Source of the DNA: RGIG8709 sp045537065
GTDB taxonomy: Bacteria; Bacillota; Clostridia; Monoglobales; Monoglobaceae
Direction of reading: 5' to 3'
DNA: 61,289 nucleotides
Assembly: GCA_045537065.1 (NCBI GenBank)
Contig: JAZSOT010000049.1
Span: forward strand, 1-61,289
Below the pieces are notes generated by a model. The model was not told the origin of the DNA and did no database searches. It saw only the letters and a list, made by a program, of their open reading frames with translations. Every line of letters begins with the position of its first letter. Positions within the stretch are counted from its first letter, which is position 1. Below, piece by piece: positions 41,999 to 49,780 of the stretch. The translations under genes were made by a program, and so were the position numbers.

Positions 41999-43231
41999 AT
42001 GAATTTATTTGGCGGAGTTGTGCCAATTACGGGCATAACATTCCTAGTGTTTTGTATAATGGCAATTTTAGCAGTTGGTTATGCATTGGGCAGAATAACA
42101 GTCAAAGGCGTATCTTTAGGCTCAGCCGGTGTATTTATTGTAGCTTTGGTTTTCGGATGTTTGTTTTATGGTCATTTAGAAGATGCACTTCCAAATTACA
42201 CAACAAATGCATTGAAAATTGTTGAAAATCTGGGACTTATTCTTTTTGTATCATCAGTCGGTTTTATTGCCGGCCCCAAATTTTTCAGCAATATGAAGAA
42301 AAACTTTACATCATATGTATTGTTAGGTCTTGTTATTATTATAACGGGGGCCCTTGTTGCAGTTGGTTGTGTATATGTGGGTAAGTTAATGGGCGAAACC
42401 GATATGGAAAGACTTTCTGCAATTGTGTCGGGCTTGTTCGCCGGGGCATTAACATCTACACCTGCTTTTTCTGCTGCCAAGGCATCAGTTGCAACCCCAG
42501 AACTTGAACAACTTGTTTCAGTAGGATATGGTATTGCGTACATATTTGGTGTTATAGGTGTTGTTCTTTTCGTTCAGTTAATTCCAAAGATTTTAAAAGT
42601 AAATATGGATGAAGAACGTGAAAAACTTGTTGCTGCTGATACAGCAACAGTATATAAAAAGTCAACAGGCAAACTAATTGAGCTTGATGATTTTGGTATT
42701 GCACCATTTGCTATTGCTGCAGTAATCGGAATTTTTATTGGTATGATAAAGATTCCTCTTTCAGGCAAAGGTCTTGACGGAACAACATTTTCTCTGACAA
42801 CAACAGGCGGATGCCTTTTAGCCTCACTTGTTTTTGGACATTTTGGCAAAATAGGCAAAGTGAACATTATGCCTTCTGTAACAACGCTTAAAGTGTTCAG
42901 AGAATTAGGACTTGTATTATTTCTTGTAGGAGCAGGGATTTCCGGTGGTGCAAGATTTGTTCAGGAATTTAAAATAGACTATTTTGTATATGGAGTAATA
43001 ATGACAATCCTGCCAATGATAGTTGGATTTGTTTTTGCAAAATATGTTCTTAAAATAAGTATATTAAATATACTTGGTTCTATTACCGGCGGTATGACAA
43101 GCACACCGGCATTAGGAACACTTATTCATGTTGCAGGAACAGAGGATGTTGCTGCAGCATATGCTGCTACTTATCCTATTGCACTTGTTGCGGTTGTATT
43201 TGCAGCCCAGCTTATTATAATTTTATTTTAA
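41999..43231 (+). CDS. AspT/SucE-type dicarboxylate exporter
   Basis: 410 residues, about ten membrane segments in two repeats. Each half has an LGLxLFxxxxGxxxG segment (IVENLGLILFVSSVGFIAG and VFRELGLVLFLVGAGISGG) and an S-T-P-A signature (ALTSTPAFSAA and GGMTSTPALGTL). This is the aspartate:alanine exchanger family that includes the succinate exporter SucE of Corynebacterium. The central cytosolic TrkA-C domains of AspT (about 540 residues) are missing and replaced by a short loop. It sits between the fumarate reductase and PEP carboxykinase genes, so export of succinate, or exchange of a C4 acid, is the natural reading. Confidence 0.78.
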   Translation: MNLFGGVVPITGITFLVFCIMAILAVGYALGRITVKGVSLGSAGVFIVALVFGCLFYGHLEDALPNYTTNALKIVENLGLILFVSSVGFIAGPKFFSNMKKNFTSYVLLGLVIIITGALVAVGCVYVGKLMGETDMERLSAIVSGLFAGALTSTPAFSAAKASVATPELEQLVSVGYGIAYIFGVIGVVLFVQLIPKILKVNMDEEREKLVAADTATVYKKSTGKLIELDDFGIAPFAIAAVIGIFIGMIKIPLSGKGLDGTTFSLTTTGGCLLASLVFGHFGKIGKVNIMPSVTTLKVFRELGLVLFLVGAGISGGARFVQEFKIDYFVYGVIMTILPMIVGFVFAKYVLKISILNILGSITGGMTSTPALGTLIHVAGTEDVAAAYAATYPIALVAVVFAAQLIIILF

Positions 43232-43250
43232 TTTTTGAAAGGAGCTTATT

Positions 43251-44855
43251 ATGGCTACACTTGATTTAAGCAAATATGGTATTATTAACGCGAAAGAAAT
43301 TATTCACAATCCTTCATACGAAGAATTATTTGCCGCAGAAACAGACCCCTCACTAGAGGGCTTTGAAAGAGGTCAGGAAACTGAACTTGGCGCGGTTAAT
43401 GTTATGACAGGTATCTACACAGGTCGTTCACCTAAGGACAAGTTTATTGTTATGGATGAAAATTCAAAAGACACAGTTTGGTGGACATCAGATGAGTTTA
43501 AAAACGATAACCACCCCTGTAGTGAAGAATCATGGAAAGTTCTTAAGGATTTAGCTGTTAAACAACTTTCTGGTAAGAAACTTTATGTTGTTGATGTATT
43601 CTGCGGTGCTAACGAAGATTCAAGAATGTCAATCAGATTCATTATGGAAGTTGCTTGGCAGGCTCACTTTGTTAAAAATATGTTCATCAATCCAACAGAA
43701 GAAGAACTTGAAAAATTTGAACCTGATTTTGTATGCTACAATGCATCAAAAGCAAAGGTTGAAAACTATAAAGAATTAGGTCTCAATTCAGAAACTGCCG
43801 CAGTGTTTAATATTACTTCACGTGAACAGGTTATTTTAAATACTTGGTATGGCGGCGAAATGAAAAAAGGTATGTTCTCAATGATGAACTACTTCTTGCC
43901 GCTTAACGGAATGGCATCAATGCACTGTAGTGCAAACACCGATATGAATGGTGAAAATACAGCGTTGTTCTTTGGACTTTCCGGAACAGGTAAAACAACA
44001 CTTTCAACAGATCCAAAAAGACTTTTAATCGGTGATGATGAACATGGTTGGGACGATAAGGGTGTGTTTAACTTTGAAGGCGGTTGCTATGCCAAGGTTA
44101 TTAATCTTGATAAAGAGTCAGAACCTGATATTTACAAAGCTATCAAGCGTAATGCTCTTTTGGAAAACGTTACTGTTGATGAAAACGGAGTTTTAGACTT
44201 TGCAGATGATTCTGTAACAGAAAACACACGTGTTTCATATCCAATAGACCATATTGAAAAAATTGTTCGTCCTGTATCTGCAGCACCGGATGCTAAAAAT
44301 GTTATTTTCCTTTCAGCAGATGCTTTTGGTGTTCTTCCTCCTGTTTCAATTTTAACACCTGAGCAGGCTAAATATTATTTCTTATCAGGGTTCACATCAA
44401 AGCTTGCAGGAACAGAACGCGGTATTACAGAACCAACACCAACATTCTCTGCATGCTTTGGTCAGGCATTCTTGGAACTTCATCCAACAAAATATGCTGA
44501 AGAACTTGTTAAGAAGATGGAAAAGAGCGGTGCAAAAGCATATCTTGTTAACACAGGATGGAATGGCACAGGCAAACGTATCTCGATTAAGGATACAAGA
44601 GGTATTATTGACGCTATTTTGGATGGTTCAATCTTAAAGGCTGAAACAAAAGAAATTCCTTACTTTAATCTTGCAGTTCCAACGGCACTTCCTGGAGTTG
44701 ATTCAGGAATATTAGATCCTCGTGATACATATGAAAATGCATCTGAATGGGATGAAAAGGCTAAAGACCTTGCTGCACGTTTTATTAAGAATTTTGATAA
44801 ATATACAGGAAATGAAGCAGGCAAAGCACTTGTAAGTGCAGGTCCTTGTCTATAA
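43251..44855 (+). CDS. pckA: Phosphoenolpyruvate carboxykinase (ATP)
   Basis: 534 residues, the normal length. It interconverts oxaloacetate + ATP and PEP + CO2 + ADP. GLSGTGKTTLSTDP is the P-loop, IGDDEHGWDDKGVFNFEGGCYAKVI holds the metal-binding Asp and the kinase-2 motif, and YTGRSPKDKFIV lies near the substrate Arg. AAAGGAG precedes the ATG. In succinate-forming anaerobes it runs toward oxaloacetate and makes ATP. Its place at the end of the mdh-fumC-frd-exporter run supports that direction. A strong terminator follows. Confidence 0.95.
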   Translation: MATLDLSKYGIINAKEIIHNPSYEELFAAETDPSLEGFERGQETELGAVNVMTGIYTGRSPKDKFIVMDENSKDTVWWTSDEFKNDNHPCSEESWKVLKDLAVKQLSGKKLYVVDVFCGANEDSRMSIRFIMEVAWQAHFVKNMFINPTEEELEKFEPDFVCYNASKAKVENYKELGLNSETAAVFNITSREQVILNTWYGGEMKKGMFSMMNYFLPLNGMASMHCSANTDMNGENTALFFGLSGTGKTTLSTDPKRLLIGDDEHGWDDKGVFNFEGGCYAKVINLDKESEPDIYKAIKRNALLENVTVDENGVLDFADDSVTENTRVSYPIDHIEKIVRPVSAAPDAKNVIFLSADAFGVLPPVSILTPEQAKYYFLSGFTSKLAGTERGITEPTPTFSACFGQAFLELHPTKYAEELVKKMEKSGAKAYLVNTGWNGTGKRISIKDTRGIIDAILDGSILKAETKEIPYFNLAVPTALPGVDSGILDPRDTYENASEWDEKAKDLAARFIKNFDKYTGNEAGKALVSAGPCL

Positions 44856-44880
44856 TTTTTTAATTTATTATGAAATGCTA

Positions 44881-44920
44881 AAATGCGTAAATCCAAATTT
44901 GGAGTTTACGCATTTTTTAC
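44881..44920 (+). terminator. Terminator of the succinate-pathway genes
   Basis: AATGCGTAAA pairs with TTTACGCATT around an inner CCAAATTTGG stem, then a T run. It ends the 30.8-44.9 kb transcription unit. Confidence 0.9.
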
Positions 44921-44945
44921 ATATAAATAATTTTATATTCTAAAA

Positions 44946-44974
44946 TTGACTATTACTATAATTTATGTTAAAAT
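44946..44974 (+). promoter_or_regulatory. Promoter of the mtnN-dus operon
   Basis: TTGACT (44946-44951), a 17-bp spacer and TAAAAT (44969-44974), with AAAAGGAG in front of the ATG at 45028. Confidence 0.75.
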
Positions 44975-45027
44975 AATATCTGACAAAATACCTGTGTTAT
45001 AAAACATACATAAAAAGGAGATTTAAA

Positions 45028-45717
45028 ATGATTGGGATTATTGGTGCAATGACTGTTGAGATAGAACAGATATATGGTTTAATGACTGATAAGAAAGAAG
45101 AAAAAATCAGCGGTATTAACTTTGTGAGAGGACTTTTTTTCGGTAAGGAAATTGTTGCGGCGGTATCAGGAGTCGGAAAGGTTAATGCAGCGGTTTGTAC
45201 TGAAATTATGATTTTAAAATATTCTCCTGATTATATTATTAATACAGGTGTAGGCGGTGGTATTGCAGACGGTCTTAAAATTGGAGAAATAGCACTTTCT
45301 TGCTGTACTGTTGAACACGATATGGATACATCACCTCTTGGTGAACCAAAAGGCTATATTTCGGGCATAGACAGGGTTAAAGTGAAAGCAGATGAGGGAT
45401 TGCTTGAAAAATTTAAAAGTGTCCTCACTAAGCTTGATTTAAACTTTGTTGTGGGACCAATTGCATCAGGAGACCAGTTTATAAATTCACCTGATGTAAA
45501 AAACAGAATCAAGGATGAGTTTGGTGCTGTTTGCTGTGAAATGGAGGGTGCTAGTATCGGACACGTTTGTGCGATGAATAATGTTCCTTTTATTGTTATA
45601 AGAGCTATATCCGACAGTGCTGATTATAACTCTCATATTAGCTTTCCTGAGTTTGTAAAATCTGCTACTGATACATCAATTAAAACTCTTTCAGAATATT
45701 TTAATAATTATGCTTGA
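45028..45717 (+). CDS. mtnN: 5'-methylthioadenosine/S-adenosylhomocysteine nucleosidase
   Basis: 229 residues. It hydrolyses MTA and SAH to adenine and a thioribose, recycling by-products of methylation and polyamine synthesis. MIGIIGAMTVEIE contains the catalytic Glu12-type residue, INTGVGGGI the phosphate/ribose-site glycines, CCEMEGASIGHV the Glu that binds ribose, and VIRAISDSAD the catalytic Asp. It overlaps the next gene by 8 bp. Confidence 0.94.
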   Translation: MIGIIGAMTVEIEQIYGLMTDKKEEKISGINFVRGLFFGKEIVAAVSGVGKVNAAVCTEIMILKYSPDYIINTGVGGGIADGLKIGEIALSCCTVEHDMDTSPLGEPKGYISGIDRVKVKADEGLLEKFKSVLTKLDLNFVVGPIASGDQFINSPDVKNRIKDEFGAVCCEMEGASIGHVCAMNNVPFIVIRAISDSADYNSHISFPEFVKSATDTSIKTLSEYFNNYA

Positions 45718-46651
45718 AAATATGGATAAAAGACTTTATTTTGCTCCTTTAGAAGGGATAACAACATATACATATAGAAATACTCACAGTGAAATGTTTG
45801 AGGGTTGTGATGAATATTATGCCCCTTTTATAAGTCCAAGTGACTTGGATAGAGTTTCAAATAAGATAATAAGGGATATTTTGCCTGAAAATAATAAGGT
45901 TGATAAACTAAAGGTTCAGGTGCTGACAAATCGCTCTGATTCATTTTTTCTTATATCGGATAAGATTAAGGAACTTGGCTATAATGAAATAAACCTTAAT
46001 TTTGGATGTCCCTCATCAACTGTTGTCAAAAAGGGCAGGGGAGCAGGCTTTTTGAAAAATCCTGATGTGCTTAAAAGCTTTCTTGAAGAGCTATTCAGCA
46101 AAGAGGATATAAAATTATCCGTTAAAACAAGAACAGGGTTTTATTCTGGGGATGAAATGGATAGTTTAATAGGTATCTATAATGAATTTCCACTATCTAT
46201 GCTTATAATTCATCCAAGAGCAAGGGAAGACTATTATAAGGGAATGCCTGATATGGATGTATTTAAAAGGGCTTTCGAAAAATCAAAGAATAAAGTTTGT
46301 TATAACGGAAATATATATTCTTTGGCTGATTATGAACGGATATGCAAGGAATTTCCGGATATATGCGGTGTTATGATAGGGAGAGGAGCAGTTAAAAATC
46401 CTGCTATATTCAGGCATATAAAAGGGGGAAACCCTATTTCTACAGATGAACTTATAAAGTTTTCAGAAAAGCTTATGGAAAATTATATGGTTGTATTAAA
46501 TTCGGATACATTCACCCTTCATAAGCTTAAGGAGATATGGGTGCATATGATTGAGAATTATCCGGAAGAGAAAAAAATAAATAAGGCACTTAAAAAATCA
46601 AAAAACCTCGCAGAATTTAAAAGTGTTCTTTATGCATTACCTGAATTATAA
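45710..46651 (+). CDS. dus: tRNA-dihydrouridine synthase
   Basis: 313 residues. FMN-dependent TIM barrel that reduces uridines in the tRNA D-loop. LYFAPLEGITTYTYR is the N-terminal Dus signature, INLNFGCPSSTVVKKGRGAGF holds the catalytic Cys, VKTRTGF and VCYNGNIYS line the FMN site, and GVMIGRGAVKNPAIF is the phosphate-binding end. The ATG at 45710 overlaps the end of mtnN; another at 45722 would remove four residues and cannot be ruled out. Which Dus subclass and target positions cannot be told from this. Confidence 0.9.
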   Translation: MLENMDKRLYFAPLEGITTYTYRNTHSEMFEGCDEYYAPFISPSDLDRVSNKIIRDILPENNKVDKLKVQVLTNRSDSFFLISDKIKELGYNEINLNFGCPSSTVVKKGRGAGFLKNPDVLKSFLEELFSKEDIKLSVKTRTGFYSGDEMDSLIGIYNEFPLSMLIIHPRAREDYYKGMPDMDVFKRAFEKSKNKVCYNGNIYSLADYERICKEFPDICGVMIGRGAVKNPAIFRHIKGGNPISTDELIKFSEKLMENYMVVLNSDTFTLHKLKEIWVHMIENYPEEKKINKALKKSKNLAEFKSVLYALPEL

Positions 46652-46724
46652 AAATGACCTGTCATTTAGTTTTGGAATATTGAATATAATTTAAATATTC
46701 CTAAGTTAAAGGGCAGGATTTTTT

Positions 46725-47735
46725 ATGAGAAATATCTTTAAAATTATTTTTGTTTATATTGGACTTGTAATAGGAGCGGGATTTGCTTCAGGCCGTGAAA
46801 TTCTGGAGTTTTTTAATTTGAAAAATAACCACGATATAACAGGAATTATCGTTGCGGGGGCTTTGTTTTCTTTTGTTGCATACGTTATTTTATTAAAAGC
46901 AAAGAAAACAGGATGCAATAATTTTTATGATTTTACGGACAATGTTTCAGGAAGACTGGGATATTATATAAAGGCGTTTATGTTTTTATATATGTTTGCA
47001 GGTTTTTTTGTTATGCTTTCTGCAGGCGGTTCACTTTGGTCTATGGAGTTTGGCACAGATAAAAGTTGCGGAATAATTTTACTTACAATAGTTGTATTTT
47101 TAGTCTTGGTTTTTGGAGAAAAAGGAATTGTATGGCTGAATGTGGTTTTAGTTCCATTGATGATTGCTGGGATAATTTTAATATGTTTATTTTCTCTTCT
47201 AAATTCATCTGTGCCAACTATTTCTGTTATTAAGGAGGTAAAAAACAATTTTTTGCTGTCAGCTCTATGTTATGTCAGCTATAACACGATAAATGCAGGA
47301 GCAGTTCTTGTACCTTTGTCAAAAGAGACAACGGAAAGGCAAATAAAAATCAGTGCAATTGTAAGTGGAGGATTGCTGGGGGTTTTAATATTCTTTGTGT
47401 GGCTTACAATCAATTTATATTTTGGAAAAGTACTTGAGTCAGAATTTCCTATGTATGATATTGCAATTAAGCTTGGGTATGTTTCCAGATATGCATATTT
47501 TTCAGTTTTATTTATGGCTATATGCACAACTGCTGTTTCATCAGGCTTTGGAGTGCTGTCTGCATTTAACACAAAAAAAAGAAGCGATCGGATATGGTTG
47601 GCAGCAGTTTTGTGTTTACTGTCTGCACCTTTCGCTTCTTTAAGTTTTTCTTCATTAGTTGCAAATGTTTATTCTGCTTTTGGATTTGTCGGTTTTGTGT
47701 GGCTTGCTATTTTAATATATAGTTTTGTTAAATAA
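46725..47735 (+). CDS. YkvI-family membrane transporter-like protein
   Basis: 336 residues, about ten hydrophobic segments. It begins FKIIFVYIGLVIGAGFASGREI, the first helix with its unwound GAGFASG stretch, as in YkvI and LeuT-fold amino acid transporters. Later comes NTINAGAVLVPLSKETTERQI. The family's cargo is unknown. A weak ribosome binding site (AAAGGGCAGG) lies farther from the ATG than usual. The gene's end overlaps the end of the convergent nth gene by 8 bp, and there is no room for a terminator between them. Confidence 0.72.
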   Translation: MRNIFKIIFVYIGLVIGAGFASGREILEFFNLKNNHDITGIIVAGALFSFVAYVILLKAKKTGCNNFYDFTDNVSGRLGYYIKAFMFLYMFAGFFVMLSAGGSLWSMEFGTDKSCGIILLTIVVFLVLVFGEKGIVWLNVVLVPLMIAGIILICLFSLLNSSVPTISVIKEVKNNFLLSALCYVSYNTINAGAVLVPLSKETTERQIKISAIVSGGLLGVLIFFVWLTINLYFGKVLESEFPMYDIAIKLGYVSRYAYFSVLFMAICTTAVSSGFGVLSAFNTKKRSDRIWLAAVLCLLSAPFASLSFSSLVANVYSAFGFVGFVWLAILIYSFVK

Positions 47736-48369
47736 GTTTCGGACAGAAAGCGGAAATCGGACATTTGTCGCATTCAGGCTTTCTTGCACTGCAGCAGGCT
47801 CTTCCGTGGTCAACCAGTCTGTGGCAAAAATCGGTTTGTTCTTCTTTTGGGATAATTTTTATAAGGTCAAGTTCGATTTTATATGGGTCTTTTTCTTTTG
47901 TTAATCCCATCCTGTTTGAAAGCCTTGTTGCATGAGTGTCAACAACTATACCGGGCTTTTTAAATATATCTCCCAAAACAAGATTAGCTGTTTTTCTTCC
48001 AACTCCAGGGAGAGAAAGAAGCTTCTCCATAGTATCAGGTACTTTACCATCAAAATCAGATATTATTTTTTGGCAACAGCCAATAATATTTTTTGCCTTA
48101 TTTTTGTAAAAACCTGTTGAACGGATATATTCTCTCAGTTCAAGCTCGTCAGCCACTGCAAAAGTATAAACATCAGGATATTTTTCAAAAAGTCTGGGAG
48201 TAACCATATTAACCCTTGCATCTGTGCATTGAGCAGCAAGCTGAGTTGCGATTAAAAGCTGGAGGGGATCTTTGTAATTTAAAGTACAATCAGAGTCGGG
48301 ATAAGCTTTTTTTAATAAATCAACTATTATTTCAGCTCTCTTTTTTTTATCATTTAATGTCTCTTTCAT
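47728..48369 (-). CDS. nth: Endonuclease III
   Basis: 213 residues. DNA glycosylase/AP lyase for oxidised pyrimidines. The helix-hairpin-helix LLSLPGVGRKTANLVLGD holds the catalytic Lys, and VVDTHATRLSNRMG holds the catalytic Asp. A C-terminal C-x6-C-x2-C-x5-C site (CSARKPEC to FC) binds the [4Fe-4S] cluster. It is divergent from rarA with 117 bp between the starts, so two DNA maintenance genes share a regulatory region. Confidence 0.95.
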   Translation of the reverse strand: MKETLNDKKKRAEIIVDLLKKAYPDSDCTLNYKDPLQLLIATQLAAQCTDARVNMVTPRLFEKYPDVYTFAVADELELREYIRSTGFYKNKAKNIIGCCQKIISDFDGKVPDTMEKLLSLPGVGRKTANLVLGDIFKKPGIVVDTHATRLSNRMGLTKEKDPYKIELDLIKIIPKEEQTDFCHRLVDHGRACCSARKPECDKCPISAFCPKLI

Positions 48370-48486
48370 ATATGATTAATCCTTTCGTAAAATAGCTAAA
48401 AAATATTGCAAATTTTATTAAGTTATATTATAATTACAATTATAATACAAATATAATAATTTGTAAATAACCTAAGGAGAATAAGG

Positions 48487-49758
48487 ATGGATACATCAAG
48501 GCCACTTGCAGATAGACTAAGACCTGAAAATATTGAAGATGTTGTGGGACAAAAGCATCTTATTGGTGACAATAAGGTTCTTTCTGTTATGGCAAAAACA
48601 GGCAAGTTTTCCAATTTGATTTTTTACGGACCGAGCGGAACGGGGAAAACAACAGTTGCAAATATTTTGGCTAAAGCAAGTAATAAAAATTTGTATAAGC
48701 TTAATGCGACAACTGCGTCTGTTGCCGATGTGAGGGAAGTTTGCGCTCAGTCGGAAGAAATTTCTAATTCTAATGGTATTCTCTTATATCTCGATGAAAT
48801 CCAGAATTTTAATAAAAAACAACAACAATCATTGCTTGAATATACTGAAAACGGAAAGATTACCCTTATTGCATCAACAACTGAAAATCCGTATTTTTAT
48901 GTTTATAATGCGATTTTAAGCAGAAGCACTGTTTTTGAGTTTAAGGCTGTTCCGCAAAGAGAAATTAAAACAGCTCTAATTAATGCTGTTAATACTGTAA
49001 AAGAGGATTTTCCGTCCAATGAAGTTATTGCAGATGATGATTTTCTTGAACATATAGCAGAAATGGCAAACGGGGATGTAAGAAAGGCAATAAATATACT
49101 TGAACTTTCCCTTATGTATGTTGTGCCTGATAAAGATTTAAAGATTAATCTGACAAAGGATATTGCAGAACACTGCACTCAACAAAAAGCATTTAAATTT
49201 GATAACAGTGGGGACAGTCGGTATGATTGTATGAGTGCATTGCAAAAATCAATAAGGGGCTCTGACCCGGATGGGGCAGTTCATTATCTAGCAAGGCTTT
49301 TAGCAGCTGATGATTTAGCCTCTGCCTGCAGAAGACTTATGGTTATTGCAGCAGAGGATGTGGGACTTGCATATCCAATGGCAATTACCATTGTAAAAGC
49401 GGCAGTTGACAGTGCATTGATGCTTGGAATGCCGGAAGCTAGAATACCTCTTGCAACTGCTGCTATTATGCTTGCCACAGCACCAAAATCAAACTCTGCT
49501 TATATGGCTATAAACAATGCTTTATATGATATAGAAACTATGGACACAGGAGAAATTCCGAGACAGCTTCAGAATAAGCATTATGATGGAGAAGGGGATG
49601 TGCAGAAAGGACAAAATTATCTATATCCTCACGATTATCCTGACCATTATGTTAAACAGCAATACCTTCCCGATAAAATAAAGAATAAAAAGTATTATGA
49701 GTACGGAAACAATAAAACAGAACAGGCAGCAAAAAGTTATTGGGTTAAAATAAAATAA
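48487..49758 (+). CDS. rarA: Replication-associated recombination protein RarA
   Basis: 423 residues. AAA+ ATPase of the RarA/MgsA/WRNIP1 family that acts at stalled replication forks. LADRLRPENIEDVVGQKHLIG opens the protein. Walker A is YGPSGTGKTTVA, Walker B is LYLDEIQNF, sensor 1 is LIASTTENPYF and sensor 2 is NGDVRKAINILELS. The C-terminal half holds the tetramerisation region (IRGSDPDGAVHYLARLL and ending YLPD). TAAGGAGA precedes the ATG. A palindromic terminator overlaps the stop. Confidence 0.95.
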   Translation: MDTSRPLADRLRPENIEDVVGQKHLIGDNKVLSVMAKTGKFSNLIFYGPSGTGKTTVANILAKASNKNLYKLNATTASVADVREVCAQSEEISNSNGILLYLDEIQNFNKKQQQSLLEYTENGKITLIASTTENPYFYVYNAILSRSTVFEFKAVPQREIKTALINAVNTVKEDFPSNEVIADDDFLEHIAEMANGDVRKAINILELSLMYVVPDKDLKINLTKDIAEHCTQQKAFKFDNSGDSRYDCMSALQKSIRGSDPDGAVHYLARLLAADDLASACRRLMVIAAEDVGLAYPMAITIVKAAVDSALMLGMPEARIPLATAAIMLATAPKSNSAYMAINNALYDIETMDTGEIPRQLQNKHYDGEGDVQKGQNYLYPHDYPDHYVKQQYLPDKIKNKKYYEYGNNKTEQAAKSYWVKIK

Positions 49759-49780
49759 AGGTCCATATGGACCTTTATTT
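49754..49780. terminator. Palindromic bidirectional terminator across two stop codons
   Basis: AATAAAGGTCCA/TGGACCTTTATT is a perfect palindrome. It contains the TAA of rarA (plus strand, 49756-49758) and the TAA of the convergent Clp gene (minus strand, 49775-49777). Both strands have a T-rich exit. Confidence 0.85.

Noticed and set aside
46673..46700. Terminator between dus and the YkvI-like gene
   Set aside because: The AT-only stem GGAATATT/AATATTCC is weak and lacks a T run, so I do not call it.
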